Below, piece by piece: positions 40,948-49,263 of a stretch of 64,000 nt of DNA. A model generated the notes under the pieces. It was not told the DNA's origin. It did not search any database and saw only the letters and a program-made list of their open reading frames with translations. The stretch spans positions 1 through 64,000 of the forward strand of contig JAFZPP010000011.1 in the NCBI GenBank assembly GCA_017550285.1. The letters run 5' to 3'. Within the stretch, counting starts at the first letter, position 1. Every line of letters begins with the position of its first letter. Made by a program: the position numbers and the translations under genes. The DNA comes from Oscillospiraceae bacterium (GTDB lineage: Bacteria; Bacillota; Clostridia; Oscillospirales; Ruminococcaceae).

Positions 40948-41342
40948 CGACCGATGAACTGTGTGCAAAGGCGATTGAAATGGCACATGATGTCTTTTCC
41001 GTCGAGCTGCAATATCAGACGGAAGACCTCGACGTACTGGAGACAAGAATCTTTCCGGTACTGGAAAAAATGATCTCCGAGGGCAAGATCAATGAAATTG
41101 CGGCGGATAATCTTTCGGCATTTTTCGGCGCCTATCTCGGCGAGCTGATTCTGCGCGGATTTGCAGCAGAGCTCGGTTATGCGTGGTTCCTTCGGGAGGA
41201 CGATGTGCCGATCATTGCCTGCGGCGCAAACAAATTCAATCCGCTTGCAAAGGTGCGCAAGCGTTTGACACAGGGCAAAGGCGATGACATCCGCCCGTTT
41301 TATAAGGTCTGTCAGGCAGTTGCGCAGGGAAATCTCAAATAA
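40944..41342 (+). CDS. Hypothetical protein coupled to the histidine phosphatase
   Basis: This 132-residue soluble helical protein begins MTTDELCAKAIEMAHDVF, at an ATG overlapping the stop of the upstream gene. The central FFGAYLGELILRGFAAELGYAWFLRED recalls DUF3806-like proteins, but I am not sure. No catalytic residues stand out. The function is unknown; it is probably co-transcribed with the phosphatase and perhaps with purD, which follows after 52 bp. Confidence 0.6.
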   Translation: MTTDELCAKAIEMAHDVFSVELQYQTEDLDVLETRIFPVLEKMISEGKINEIAADNLSAFFGAYLGELILRGFAAELGYAWFLREDDVPIIACGANKFNPLAKVRKRLTQGKGDDIRPFYKVCQAVAQGNLK

Positions 41343-41353
41343 GCGAATCCGAC

Positions 41354-41368
41354 ATCCGTCAGACGGAT
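41354..41368. promoter_or_regulatory. Tight palindrome upstream of purD
   Basis: ATCCGTC-A-GACGGAT is a perfect 7-bp inverted repeat around one base, 26 nt before the purD start. It could be an operator or a small mRNA hairpin. Confidence 0.3.
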
Positions 41369-41394
41369 ACCCATTTGAAAGGAATTGTAAAAGT

Positions 41395-42678
41395 ATGAAA
41401 GTATTAGTAGTCGGCGGCGGCGGCAGAGAGCACGCCATTATTATGAAGCTCAGCGAATCCCCGCTGGTCACCGGACTCTACTGTGCACCGGGCAACGGCG
41501 GCATTGCAAAATATGCCGAGTGTTTTCCGGTGAAGGCAACTGATCTGGACGGCATGCTTGCGCTTGCCAAAAAGCTCGCTGTTGATTGGGTTTTCGTTGC
41601 GCCGGATGATCCGCTCGTGCTCGGCATGGCTGATCTGATGCGCGAAAACGGCTTCAAGGTCTTCGGACCCTCGAAGGCTGCCGCAATCATCGAGGGCAGC
41701 AAGGTGTTCTCGAAGAATCTCATGAAGAAATACGGCATCCCGACCGCAAAATATGAGGTCTTTACCGATGCCGAATCCGCGATCCGTTATATTCAGGAGC
41801 AGGATACATATCCGACGGTCGTCAAGGCGGACGGTCTTGCACTCGGCAAGGGCGTCATCATTGCGCAGACCGAGCAGGAGGCAATCGACGCAATTCGCTC
41901 CATTATGGAGGATAAAATCTTCGGCGAGAGCGGCTCGAAGCTCGTCATTGAGGAATTCCTGACGGGTCCGGAGGTCTCCGTGCTGGCATTCACGGACGGC
42001 GAAAGCGTTGCACCGATGATCTCCTCTATGGACCATAAGCGTGCGCTCGACGGCGACCGCGGCAAGAATACCGGCGGCATGGGCACCGTCTCTCCGAATC
42101 CCTACTATACAAAGGAAATCGCAGAGCAGTGCATGCGCGAAATCTTCCTGCCGACCATGCACGCGATGAACGGCGAAAACAGAACCTTCCGCGGCTGCCT
42201 CTATTTCGGTCTGATGCTGACGGAGAACGGTCCGAAGGTCATTGAATACAACTGCCGCTTCGGCGATCCGGAAACACAGGTTGTCCTGCCGATGCTGAAG
42301 ACCGATCTGCTCGATATCATGGAGGCAGTGGAAAATCAGAAGCTCGACGATCTGCCGATTGAATGGAAGTCCGGCGCATGTGCATGCGTCATTCTCGCAA
42401 GCGGCGGATATCCCGAGAAATATGAGACCGGCAAGGTGATCTCCGGTCTGAACGAAAAGGGACAGCTTGCGGATGCTGCGGTTTATCACGCGGGCACCAA
42501 GCTCTCCGCGACCGGTGAATTCCTGACCGCAGGCGGCAGAGTGCTCGGCATTACGGCATCGGCGGAAAAGCTGCGCGATGCGCTTTCCGCTGCCTATGCA
42601 GCCGCGGAGCAGGTCACCTTTGAAAATGTCCACTACCGCAGAGATATCGGTCAGCGCGCACTTGCCGCGAAGAAATAA
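41395..42678 (+). CDS. purD: Phosphoribosylamine--glycine ligase (GAR synthetase)
   Basis: This 427-residue ATP-grasp enzyme makes GAR from phosphoribosylamine and glycine. VVGGGGREHAI is at the N-terminus, VVKADGLALGKGV at about 142-154, and GGMGTVSPNPYY and RFGDPETQVVLPML in the ATP-grasp core are diagnostic. AAAGGA lies 11 nt before ATG 41395; the longer open frame starts inside the upstream gene. It is the last purine gene in the window. purL, purQ/S, purB and purK are not seen here. Confidence 0.97.
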   Translation: MKVLVVGGGGREHAIIMKLSESPLVTGLYCAPGNGGIAKYAECFPVKATDLDGMLALAKKLAVDWVFVAPDDPLVLGMADLMRENGFKVFGPSKAAAIIEGSKVFSKNLMKKYGIPTAKYEVFTDAESAIRYIQEQDTYPTVVKADGLALGKGVIIAQTEQEAIDAIRSIMEDKIFGESGSKLVIEEFLTGPEVSVLAFTDGESVAPMISSMDHKRALDGDRGKNTGGMGTVSPNPYYTKEIAEQCMREIFLPTMHAMNGENRTFRGCLYFGLMLTENGPKVIEYNCRFGDPETQVVLPMLKTDLLDIMEAVENQKLDDLPIEWKSGACACVILASGGYPEKYETGKVISGLNEKGQLADAAVYHAGTKLSATGEFLTAGGRVLGITASAEKLRDALSAAYAAAEQVTFENVHYRRDIGQRALAAKK

Positions 42679-42716
42679 GACCGTACTGCTGCCGGAAACG
42701 ATAGGAGACAGCAATC

Positions 42717-43676
42717 ATGGCAAAGAAGCAAGCAGAAACGATGCAGAAGCCTGCCGGCAAGCAGAAAAAACGGCAGGCGCCTGCTGCGGAAAAGCCGCAG
42801 AAGCAGCGCCGTTCTCTGGAGGATATCCGTGAGGACAGAGGTCCGCGCAAGTATACGCTCGCGGACTGCATGCGGTTCGGCAGAATTGCAAATATCCTGT
42901 TCATCGTCTTTATCATCATCTGTCTGATTTACTACTATTCGATTGCGAATAAGGGCAATTACTCGATTCCGTTCGAGGTCATTGCCTACAGCGTCGAGAC
43001 GGCTGCATTTCTGCTGTTTTCGACCGGCGTGATCTGGCTCGACCGTCTGGTGCGTGCCAGAAAAATCATGAAGCTGCTGCTGTTTGCTTATATTGCCGTA
43101 GAGATATTCCTGATGCTGCTGGAATTCAGGCTGATTCCGATTAAAAGCTATAACGGACTGGACCTCTGGGTCATCGTTCTGCATGTGCTGTTTTCGGCGG
43201 GTGTATCCTTTTCACTGCTGCTGCTGGATTCCCAGAATAAGCATTTGCAGTGGATTGTCGGCATCACAACATGCATTATTCTCGGCGGTATGCTGTTCGC
43301 AATCGCAGGCTACCGTGTCTATGCAAGTATCCTGATCAACGCATTTGCGTATATTTTCTTCTTCACGGCAATGGAGCATCAGCTGCACCTCGAGGAGCTC
43401 GATATCGACTGCTACGGTGACAGCGCGAAGGTGAAGAACTTTGAATCGACGCTCTTTGCGGATACGCCGACCATGGTCGAGAAGCCGGTGCAGGAGAAAA
43501 AGACGCTCCGTGAGACCGCAAAGCGATTTGCGGAGAATCTGACAAGCGAGGAGCATCTTGTGCTGACGGATACGGACGAAAAGTTTGAATATGAATTCGG
43601 CGTCGATGAAGATGATGATGACGACGAATACGAAGAAGAAGCGGAGCACGATGCACCGGAGGATGAGGCGGAATGA
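42717..43676 (+). CDS. Hypothetical polytopic membrane protein
   Basis: This 319-residue protein has a basic Lys/Gln/Ala-rich cytoplasmic N-terminus (1-50), six predicted membrane helices between about 58 and 220, and a soluble C-terminal part that ends in an acidic Asp/Glu stretch. No family is recognised. AGGAGA precedes the ATG. The uvrC start overlaps its stop (ATGA), so the two are translationally coupled, although a functional link is not obvious. Confidence 0.65.
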   Translation: MAKKQAETMQKPAGKQKKRQAPAAEKPQKQRRSLEDIREDRGPRKYTLADCMRFGRIANILFIVFIIICLIYYYSIANKGNYSIPFEVIAYSVETAAFLLFSTGVIWLDRLVRARKIMKLLLFAYIAVEIFLMLLEFRLIPIKSYNGLDLWVIVLHVLFSAGVSFSLLLLDSQNKHLQWIVGITTCIILGGMLFAIAGYRVYASILINAFAYIFFFTAMEHQLHLEELDIDCYGDSAKVKNFESTLFADTPTMVEKPVQEKKTLRETAKRFAENLTSEEHLVLTDTDEKFEYEFGVDEDDDDDEYEEEAEHDAPEDEAE

Positions 43677-45535
43677 ATCCGAGACTCCCCTATTTGCAGC
43701 GGAAAACCGCCGTCCTGACGACCGAGCCCGGCGTCTATATCATGAAAAATGCGCAGGAGAAGATCATCTATATCGGCAAGGCGAAGAACCTGCGCAACCG
43801 CGTCACAAGCTATTTCCGCGATCATCCCGACCATACGGTCAAGACTGCGCAGATGGTCTCGCAGGTCTGGGATTACGATTTTATCGTCACTGCCTCGGAA
43901 TATGAGGCGCTTGTGCTCGAATGCTCGCTGATCAAGCAGCATAAGCCGCGCTATAATATTCTGCTGAAGGATGACAAGGGCTATCACTATATCAAGATCT
44001 CGCCGCCGCCCTATGCGCGCATTACTGCGGAGCTCCGTGCCGACGGTGAGGGCACCTATCTCGGACCGTATATGAGCGGCTTTACCGCAAGACAGACCGT
44101 CAATGCGGTCAACCGCATGTTTCAGCTTCCGACCTGCAACCGTCCGTTTCCCGAGAGCTTCCGCAAGGAGCGCCCCTGCCTCTATTATCATATCGGGCAG
44201 TGCATGGGCGTCTGCCGCGGGAATATCTCCGAGGCGGCATATGCCGAAGCGGTCAGTGATGCCGTGCGCTTTATCAAAAACGGCGGCGATCATACCGTGA
44301 CGGCGCTGGAGGAACGCATGCATGCCGCAGCGGAACGGCTTGATTTTGAAGAAGCCGCCCGTCTGCGGGACCGCATCGCGGCAATCCGCAAGGCAGGCGA
44401 AAAACAGGATATCATGGATGCCGTCACCGCCGATACCGATGTCATCGGCACCGCGGAATCCAATGACACAACGGTCATTGCCGTTCTGATCTACCGCGAC
44501 GGCAGACTATACGATCAGAATTCGTTTGTGATCTCCTCGGAGGCACTCTCTGAGCATCCGCTGGATGATTTTCTGCCGCAGTATTACAGCACGCGCTCCG
44601 GTAGCGATCTGCCGAAGACCGTTCTGGTCGAGCAGATGCCTGCGGAGACGGAGCTGCTTTCCGCGATGCTTGCGGAGCGTGCAGGGCATGCGGTCTGTAT
44701 TGAGCAGCCGGTGCGCGGCGCAAGACACCGTCTTGTGCTGAAAGCGAAGCAGAATGCCGGCGAAAAGCTCTCAATCAAAGCCGGACGAACGGGCAGAGAG
44801 CTGCTTGCACTCGAGGAGCTTGCCAGAGCACTCGGGCTGGAAAAGCCGCCTGTCCGCATCGAATCCTATGATATCTCAAATCTTTCCTCGGCGGCAATGG
44901 TCGCCGGAATGGTTGTCTTTGAAAACGGCAGACCGCTGAAAAATGCCTACCGCCGTTTTTCGATCAAAGAACAGACAGGGCAGAATGACTATGCTGCCAT
45001 GCAGGAGGTAATCCGGCGGCGCTTTGCGGAATACTTCAAGGCGCAGGCGGAGACCGATGAAACCGCGAAAGCAGTCAATGCATTCGGCGTTCTGCCGGAT
45101 CTGATTCTGCTGGACGGCGGCAGCACGCATGTCGGTGCGATTGCGCCGATCCTTGCAGAGCTGGGACTCAGCATCCCGCTCTTCGGCATGGTCAAGGATC
45201 AGAAGCACCGGACGCGTGCGATTGCGACAAACGGCGGCGAGATCGCCGTGCGTGAGAAGCAGGCGGCATTTGCGCTGCTGACACGCATTCAGGATGAAGT
45301 CCACCGGTACGCAATCACCTATATGAAAACAAAACATAAAAAATCCAGCTATGCGCTGACACTCACGCAGATTCCCGGAATCGGCGAGAAGAAGGCGCAG
45401 AAGCTCCTGCTGACATATAAAACCAGAGCGCAGCTGAAAGCGGCAACACCGGAGCAGCTTGCCAGAACCGCAGGCGTCCGGCAGGAGACCGCAGCGCAGC
45501 TCTATGCGCTGATTCAGGAGCTTCCGGACAGCTGA
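43673..45535 (+). CDS. uvrC: Excinuclease ABC subunit C
   Basis: This 620-residue nuclease makes both incisions in nucleotide-excision repair. The GIY-YIG domain is at about 18-100 (PGVYIMKN, IIYIGKAKNLRNRV), the UVR domain at about 205-240 (ERMHAAAERLDFEEAARLRD), and the RNase H-like endonuclease region includes ESYDISN and LILLDGG. Tandem helix-hairpin-helix motifs end the protein (IPGIGEKKAQKLL). Length is normal. The ATG overlaps the stop of the membrane protein gene upstream. Confidence 0.97.
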   Translation: MNPRLPYLQRKTAVLTTEPGVYIMKNAQEKIIYIGKAKNLRNRVTSYFRDHPDHTVKTAQMVSQVWDYDFIVTASEYEALVLECSLIKQHKPRYNILLKDDKGYHYIKISPPPYARITAELRADGEGTYLGPYMSGFTARQTVNAVNRMFQLPTCNRPFPESFRKERPCLYYHIGQCMGVCRGNISEAAYAEAVSDAVRFIKNGGDHTVTALEERMHAAAERLDFEEAARLRDRIAAIRKAGEKQDIMDAVTADTDVIGTAESNDTTVIAVLIYRDGRLYDQNSFVISSEALSEHPLDDFLPQYYSTRSGSDLPKTVLVEQMPAETELLSAMLAERAGHAVCIEQPVRGARHRLVLKAKQNAGEKLSIKAGRTGRELLALEELARALGLEKPPVRIESYDISNLSSAAMVAGMVVFENGRPLKNAYRRFSIKEQTGQNDYAAMQEVIRRRFAEYFKAQAETDETAKAVNAFGVLPDLILLDGGSTHVGAIAPILAELGLSIPLFGMVKDQKHRTRAIATNGGEIAVREKQAAFALLTRIQDEVHRYAITYMKTKHKKSSYALTLTQIPGIGEKKAQKLLLTYKTRAQLKAATPEQLARTAGVRQETAAQLYALIQELPDS

Positions 45536-45574
45536 CCGGAGATCAACAGCTCACGAACTGAGGGGAGGATTACC

Positions 45575-46555
45575 ATGGAGCCTTTGAAACTGAAGCCTGC
45601 ATTTCAGGACTATATCTGGGGCGGAACCCGCCTGCGCGATGAGTTCGGAAAGGAAAGCGATCTCGAACGGATTGCGGAGAGCTGGGAGCTTTCCTGTCAT
45701 CCGGCAGGTGCGTCAGTCATCATGAACAGTGTCAGCAAGGGTATGACGCTCAAGGATTATCTTGAGCAGGACTGGGCTGCGCGCGTGGGAGAAGGCGCGG
45801 CAAAGTTCTCGAATTTCCCCGTGCTGATCAAGCTGATCGACGCCTGTCAGGATCTGAGCGTACAGGTGCATCCGGATGACCGGTATGCACGCGAGCATGA
45901 GGGCGGCGAAAACGGCAAGACCGAATGCTGGTATATCGTGGACTGTGAAGAGGGCGCTGCGCTCGCCTACGGCTTCAACCGTGAGCTGACGAAGGAGGAA
46001 TTCCGCGCCAGTATCCAGAATGATACGCTGCTGGATGTCGTGCAGCTTGTGCCGGTCAATAAGGGGGATGTCTTCTTCATTGAGCCGGGCACACTTCATG
46101 CAATCGGCGCAGGCATCCTGATCGCCGAGATTCAGCAGAATTCCAATATCACCTACCGTGTGTATGATTATGACCGTGTCGGAACGGACGGGAAACCGCG
46201 TGAGCTGCATATTGACAAGGCGGTCGATGTGACAAAAACATGGGCGGCACCGCCGCGCAGACAGCGTCCGCCGGTGCAGTTTGACGGCTACAGCGCCGAT
46301 GTGATCGCGGACTGTCAGTTCTTCACGACAACCAAGCTGCATATCACCGAGGAGGCGGCATTCCCTGCCTCAAACGGTCTTTCCTATACGCATCTGCTCT
46401 GTACCGAGGGCGATGCGGCGCTGATCTATGACGACGGCGTTGTGATGCCGATTTCCAAGGGCGAATCGGTGTTTCTGTCGGCATCCTTCGGTGCATATTC
46501 CATCCGCAGCAAAAACTGCACGCTGCTCAGCACGCAGACCCTGCCGCGGAAATAA
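45575..46555 (+). CDS. manA: Mannose-6-phosphate isomerase, class I
   Basis: This 326-residue zinc enzyme interconverts mannose 6-phosphate and fructose 6-phosphate. QDYIWGGTRL opens the protein. Zinc ligands are visible in QVHPDD (about 95-100), the Glu of TECWYIVD and the His of EPGTLHAIGAGILIAEIQQ; SNITYRVYDYDR is the conserved substrate region. It is the short (about 320-residue) type common in Firmicutes. GGGGAGG precedes the ATG. The downstream gene starts 9 nt later. Confidence 0.95.
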   Translation: MEPLKLKPAFQDYIWGGTRLRDEFGKESDLERIAESWELSCHPAGASVIMNSVSKGMTLKDYLEQDWAARVGEGAAKFSNFPVLIKLIDACQDLSVQVHPDDRYAREHEGGENGKTECWYIVDCEEGAALAYGFNRELTKEEFRASIQNDTLLDVVQLVPVNKGDVFFIEPGTLHAIGAGILIAEIQQNSNITYRVYDYDRVGTDGKPRELHIDKAVDVTKTWAAPPRRQRPPVQFDGYSADVIADCQFFTTTKLHITEEAAFPASNGLSYTHLLCTEGDAALIYDDGVVMPISKGESVFLSASFGAYSIRSKNCTLLSTQTLPRK

Positions 46556-46564
46556 GGAGGCAAT

Positions 46565-47443
46565 ATGGATCTCAGCAAACTCATGGGCATGTTCGGCTTT
46601 GATGCGGAGGACGCGCAGAAGCTGACAGAGGACCCGCAGCTTCAGAATATGATGCAGAATCCCGAAATGCAGAACGCTGTGGAACAGGCAATGCAGAATC
46701 CTGCCGTCATGGATATGATGCAGACATTTGACGGCATGTTCGCGCAGGGCGGCGTGATGCCGGATGATGTGGACAGCATCATGGACCGCGTCAAGGGCAT
46801 GGAAATGGGCGAAATGTTTTCGCAGCTGGGCGATATGTTCGGCGGCATGGGCTTTGACGAAATCGACCTTGACGAAGAAGTCGAAGCGTATGAGCCCGAG
46901 GCAGTCGATGCCGGAGACCGTGCATTTGTCACCGAGCTGAAAGCATGGCTCAAGGATGCGCTGACCGATCTGCCGGCAGCGGATGTCTGTATGCTGCAAA
47001 TCGCGTATCATCTCGGATATTTTGAAGATGAGACACCCTGCGGCGATCTCTGGCTCAGCTACAATACGGCGCAGACCGATGCCGAAAACCGTGCAAAATC
47101 CGCCGAGCGCTGGCACTTTGCCAACTGGACGGACAATTATTTCCGTTCGATTGATGACGAGCCGCTGACGGAATGGCTCGAATCGCAGGGCTATGATCTC
47201 GAAGAGGATGACGAGGATCTGACACAGCGCATCTATGATCTTGCAGCGCTCGCTGTCATGGAGCTGCACCGGGAGAAATTCACCGAGCAGCGCTTCGGGC
47301 GCAAGATTCCGTTCATCATTGAGGATTATGAGTTTAACCAGAAAACCGCGATCCGTGCGGTGAAGGCAAACGGCGGCAAGGAACTGTTTGACAGCGACTT
47401 CTTTGCGGAATGCGGATTTGAGCCGGACGATCAAGAAGCATGA
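46565..47443 (+). CDS. Hypothetical protein with STI1-like NP repeats
   Basis: This 292-residue acidic protein has an N-terminal Met/Gln-rich segment (about 20-56) with DPQLQNMMQNPEMQ and QNPAVMDMMQ, resembling the NP-containing STI1 repeats of co-chaperones. Residues 100-280 form a Trp-rich globular domain (AWLKDALTDLP, WHFANWTDNYFRS) that I do not recognise. AAGGAGG lies 5-6 nt before the ATG. It is tightly linked to manA. The function is unknown; protein-protein interaction is suggested by the repeat. Confidence 0.6.
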   Translation: MDLSKLMGMFGFDAEDAQKLTEDPQLQNMMQNPEMQNAVEQAMQNPAVMDMMQTFDGMFAQGGVMPDDVDSIMDRVKGMEMGEMFSQLGDMFGGMGFDEIDLDEEVEAYEPEAVDAGDRAFVTELKAWLKDALTDLPAADVCMLQIAYHLGYFEDETPCGDLWLSYNTAQTDAENRAKSAERWHFANWTDNYFRSIDDEPLTEWLESQGYDLEEDDEDLTQRIYDLAALAVMELHREKFTEQRFGRKIPFIIEDYEFNQKTAIRAVKANGGKELFDSDFFAECGFEPDDQEA

Positions 47444-47527
47444 CGGAACTGTGCAGCATTTGCGCATTCTGCATATCAAAGCGGAGCGGCACTGTCCGTG
47501 CTGCTCAACGAAAGGGAATCTGACAGT

Positions 47528-47785
47528 ATGAATCATAATGCACCGATGGATCTTGACAGAGTTTTTATGATGGCCATTTGTATGCTGCTGGCGGGAATTT
47601 ACCTGACCTGCGGCCGGCCTTTCATTCTGCTAATCATTGCAGCGACAACGCCGGGATGGTACAGCATTCTCAAGCAGATGCTTATGGAGAAAGACACATT
47701 TTGGGAAGCAGTACAGGAATGCAAAATACAGATTGTCATTTCGATTTTGACCCTGGTTGCAGTGTGTATCTCATTCAGTGAATAA
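47528..47785 (+). CDS. Small two-helix membrane protein
   Basis: This 85-residue protein has two membrane helices (about 13-40 and 63-80) separated by a charged loop. GAAAGGGA lies about 8-10 nt before ATG 47528; the frame extends 30 nt upstream without a better start. No family is recognised. It lies between the STI1-like gene and the glucokinase in the same direction. Confidence 0.5.
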   Translation: MNHNAPMDLDRVFMMAICMLLAGIYLTCGRPFILLIIAATTPGWYSILKQMLMEKDTFWEAVQECKIQIVISILTLVAVCISFSE

Positions 47786-47820
47786 GCACCGATTCGGTGT
47801 GAAAATAATGGAGGAACCTT

Positions 47821-48774
47821 ATGAAATATTACATTGGCATTGACCTCGGCGGCACCAATATCGTCGCCGGACTTGTGGACGAGAAGTATCAGATTCTGAA
47901 AAAAGTCTCGCGCAAGACGAACCGTCCGCGTCCGGCAGAGGAGATTGCTGCCGATATGGCTGCCTGTGCGCTTGATGTGATCAAGGAAGCCGGTCTGACA
48001 AAGGATCAGGTCGAATGGATCGGCATCGGCACCCCCGGCATCGCAAATTCTGCGACCGGTATCATCGAATATTCCAATAACCTCGATTTCCACAATGTCC
48101 CGATGGTCAAGTGGATTTCCGAGGCGACCGGTCTGCCGGCATTCGTCGAGAATGACGCGAATGCGGCAGCATACGGCGAATATGTCGCAGGCGCGGCAAA
48201 GGGCGCAACGAATGCAGTCTGCATCACGCTCGGCACCGGCGTCGGCGGCGGTATCGTCATCGACGGCAAAATCTATGCCGGCTCGAATTTTGCAGGCGCA
48301 GAGATCGGTCATACCGTGCTGAATATGGACGGTCCGCAGTGCACCTGCGGCAGAAAGGGATGCTTTGAGGTCTATTCCTCTGCAACCGGTCTGATCCGCA
48401 TGACCAAGGAGGCGATTGAGGCGCATCCGGACTGCGAAATGGCGAAAACGGCTGCCGAAATGGGCAAGGTCTCCGCGCGTACCGCATTCGACTGCATGCG
48501 CAAGGGCGACAAGTATGCAAAGGAAGTTGTCGATTTCTACATCAAGGCACTCGCTGCCGGTATCACCAATACGATCAATATTTTCCAGCCGGATGTGCTC
48601 TGCATCGGCGGCGGCGTCTGCAACGAGGGCGACGCACTGCTCCTGCCGATGAAGGAGCTCGTCGCAAAGGAAATCTATACGAAGAATTCCGAGAAGAATA
48701 CCGAGATCGTCATTGCAAAGCTCGGCAATGATGCCGGTATCATCGGCGCGGCATTCCTCGGCAAGGCTGTCTGA
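47821..48774 (+). CDS. glcK: Glucokinase, ROK family
   Basis: This 317-residue sugar kinase has the phosphate-binding GIDLGGTNI at about 6-14, catalytic Asp in ENDANAAAYGE near 115, GTGVGGGIV, and the ROK zinc signature CTCGRKGC at 174-181 followed by FEVYSSA. It phosphorylates glucose with ATP at the entry of glycolysis; a broader hexose range is possible. GGAGG lies 7 nt before the ATG. It fits its neighbours manA and gpmI, both of central sugar metabolism. Confidence 0.94.
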   Translation: MKYYIGIDLGGTNIVAGLVDEKYQILKKVSRKTNRPRPAEEIAADMAACALDVIKEAGLTKDQVEWIGIGTPGIANSATGIIEYSNNLDFHNVPMVKWISEATGLPAFVENDANAAAYGEYVAGAAKGATNAVCITLGTGVGGGIVIDGKIYAGSNFAGAEIGHTVLNMDGPQCTCGRKGCFEVYSSATGLIRMTKEAIEAHPDCEMAKTAAEMGKVSARTAFDCMRKGDKYAKEVVDFYIKALAAGITNTINIFQPDVLCIGGGVCNEGDALLLPMKELVAKEIYTKNSEKNTEIVIAKLGNDAGIIGAAFLGKAV

Positions 48775-48777
48775 GCA

Positions 48778-49206
48778 ATGGATGACCTGCAAAATCAGCA
48801 TCAGGCACAGCCTGAGACGCCGGTCAAAGACCCGAACCGGTATATGACTGATGCAGAACGGCAGGCGTGGAGCGGCGTTTCGGAATGGCGCGATCCGCTG
48901 GAGAAGGAGCAGCCCGAACCGGCTGCCAATGACGGCAAGCTCTCTATGGCTTCGCTGCTGTGCGGCATTGCGTCGATTCTGACATCATGCACCGGTATTG
49001 CGAATGTACTGTTCGGCGCGGCTGCGATCCTCTGCGGCATTTTCGCAAAGAAGAAGCAGGAGAGCGCCCGCACGCTTTCGACAATCGGCATCATACTCGG
49101 AATCTGCGGCATCGGCGTGACGATTGCGCTGCTGCTTTTCCGTATATTTTTGGAAAACGGCAACGGCTTCGCGCATCAGTTCACTTCGATTTCATTTTTC
49201 CTGTGA
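48778..49206 (+). CDS. DUF4190-like small membrane protein
   Basis: This 142-residue protein starts 3 nt after the glucokinase stop. It has a polar Pro/Gln-rich N-terminus and two close membrane helices (about 60-80 and 98-122) of the kind MASLLCGIASILT...ILCGIFAKKKQ...LSTIGIILGICGIG, which resemble DUF4190. These are uncharacterised membrane proteins, often in stress or secretion contexts. No ribosome site of its own is clear, so coupling to glcK is likely. Confidence 0.65.
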   Translation: MDDLQNQHQAQPETPVKDPNRYMTDAERQAWSGVSEWRDPLEKEQPEPAANDGKLSMASLLCGIASILTSCTGIANVLFGAAAILCGIFAKKKQESARTLSTIGIILGICGIGVTIALLLFRIFLENGNGFAHQFTSISFFL

Positions 49207-49263
49207 GACAGATCTGCCAGAAACGGCAGACGGTATCTTATTTTCAAAAAGGAGTAATTATTC

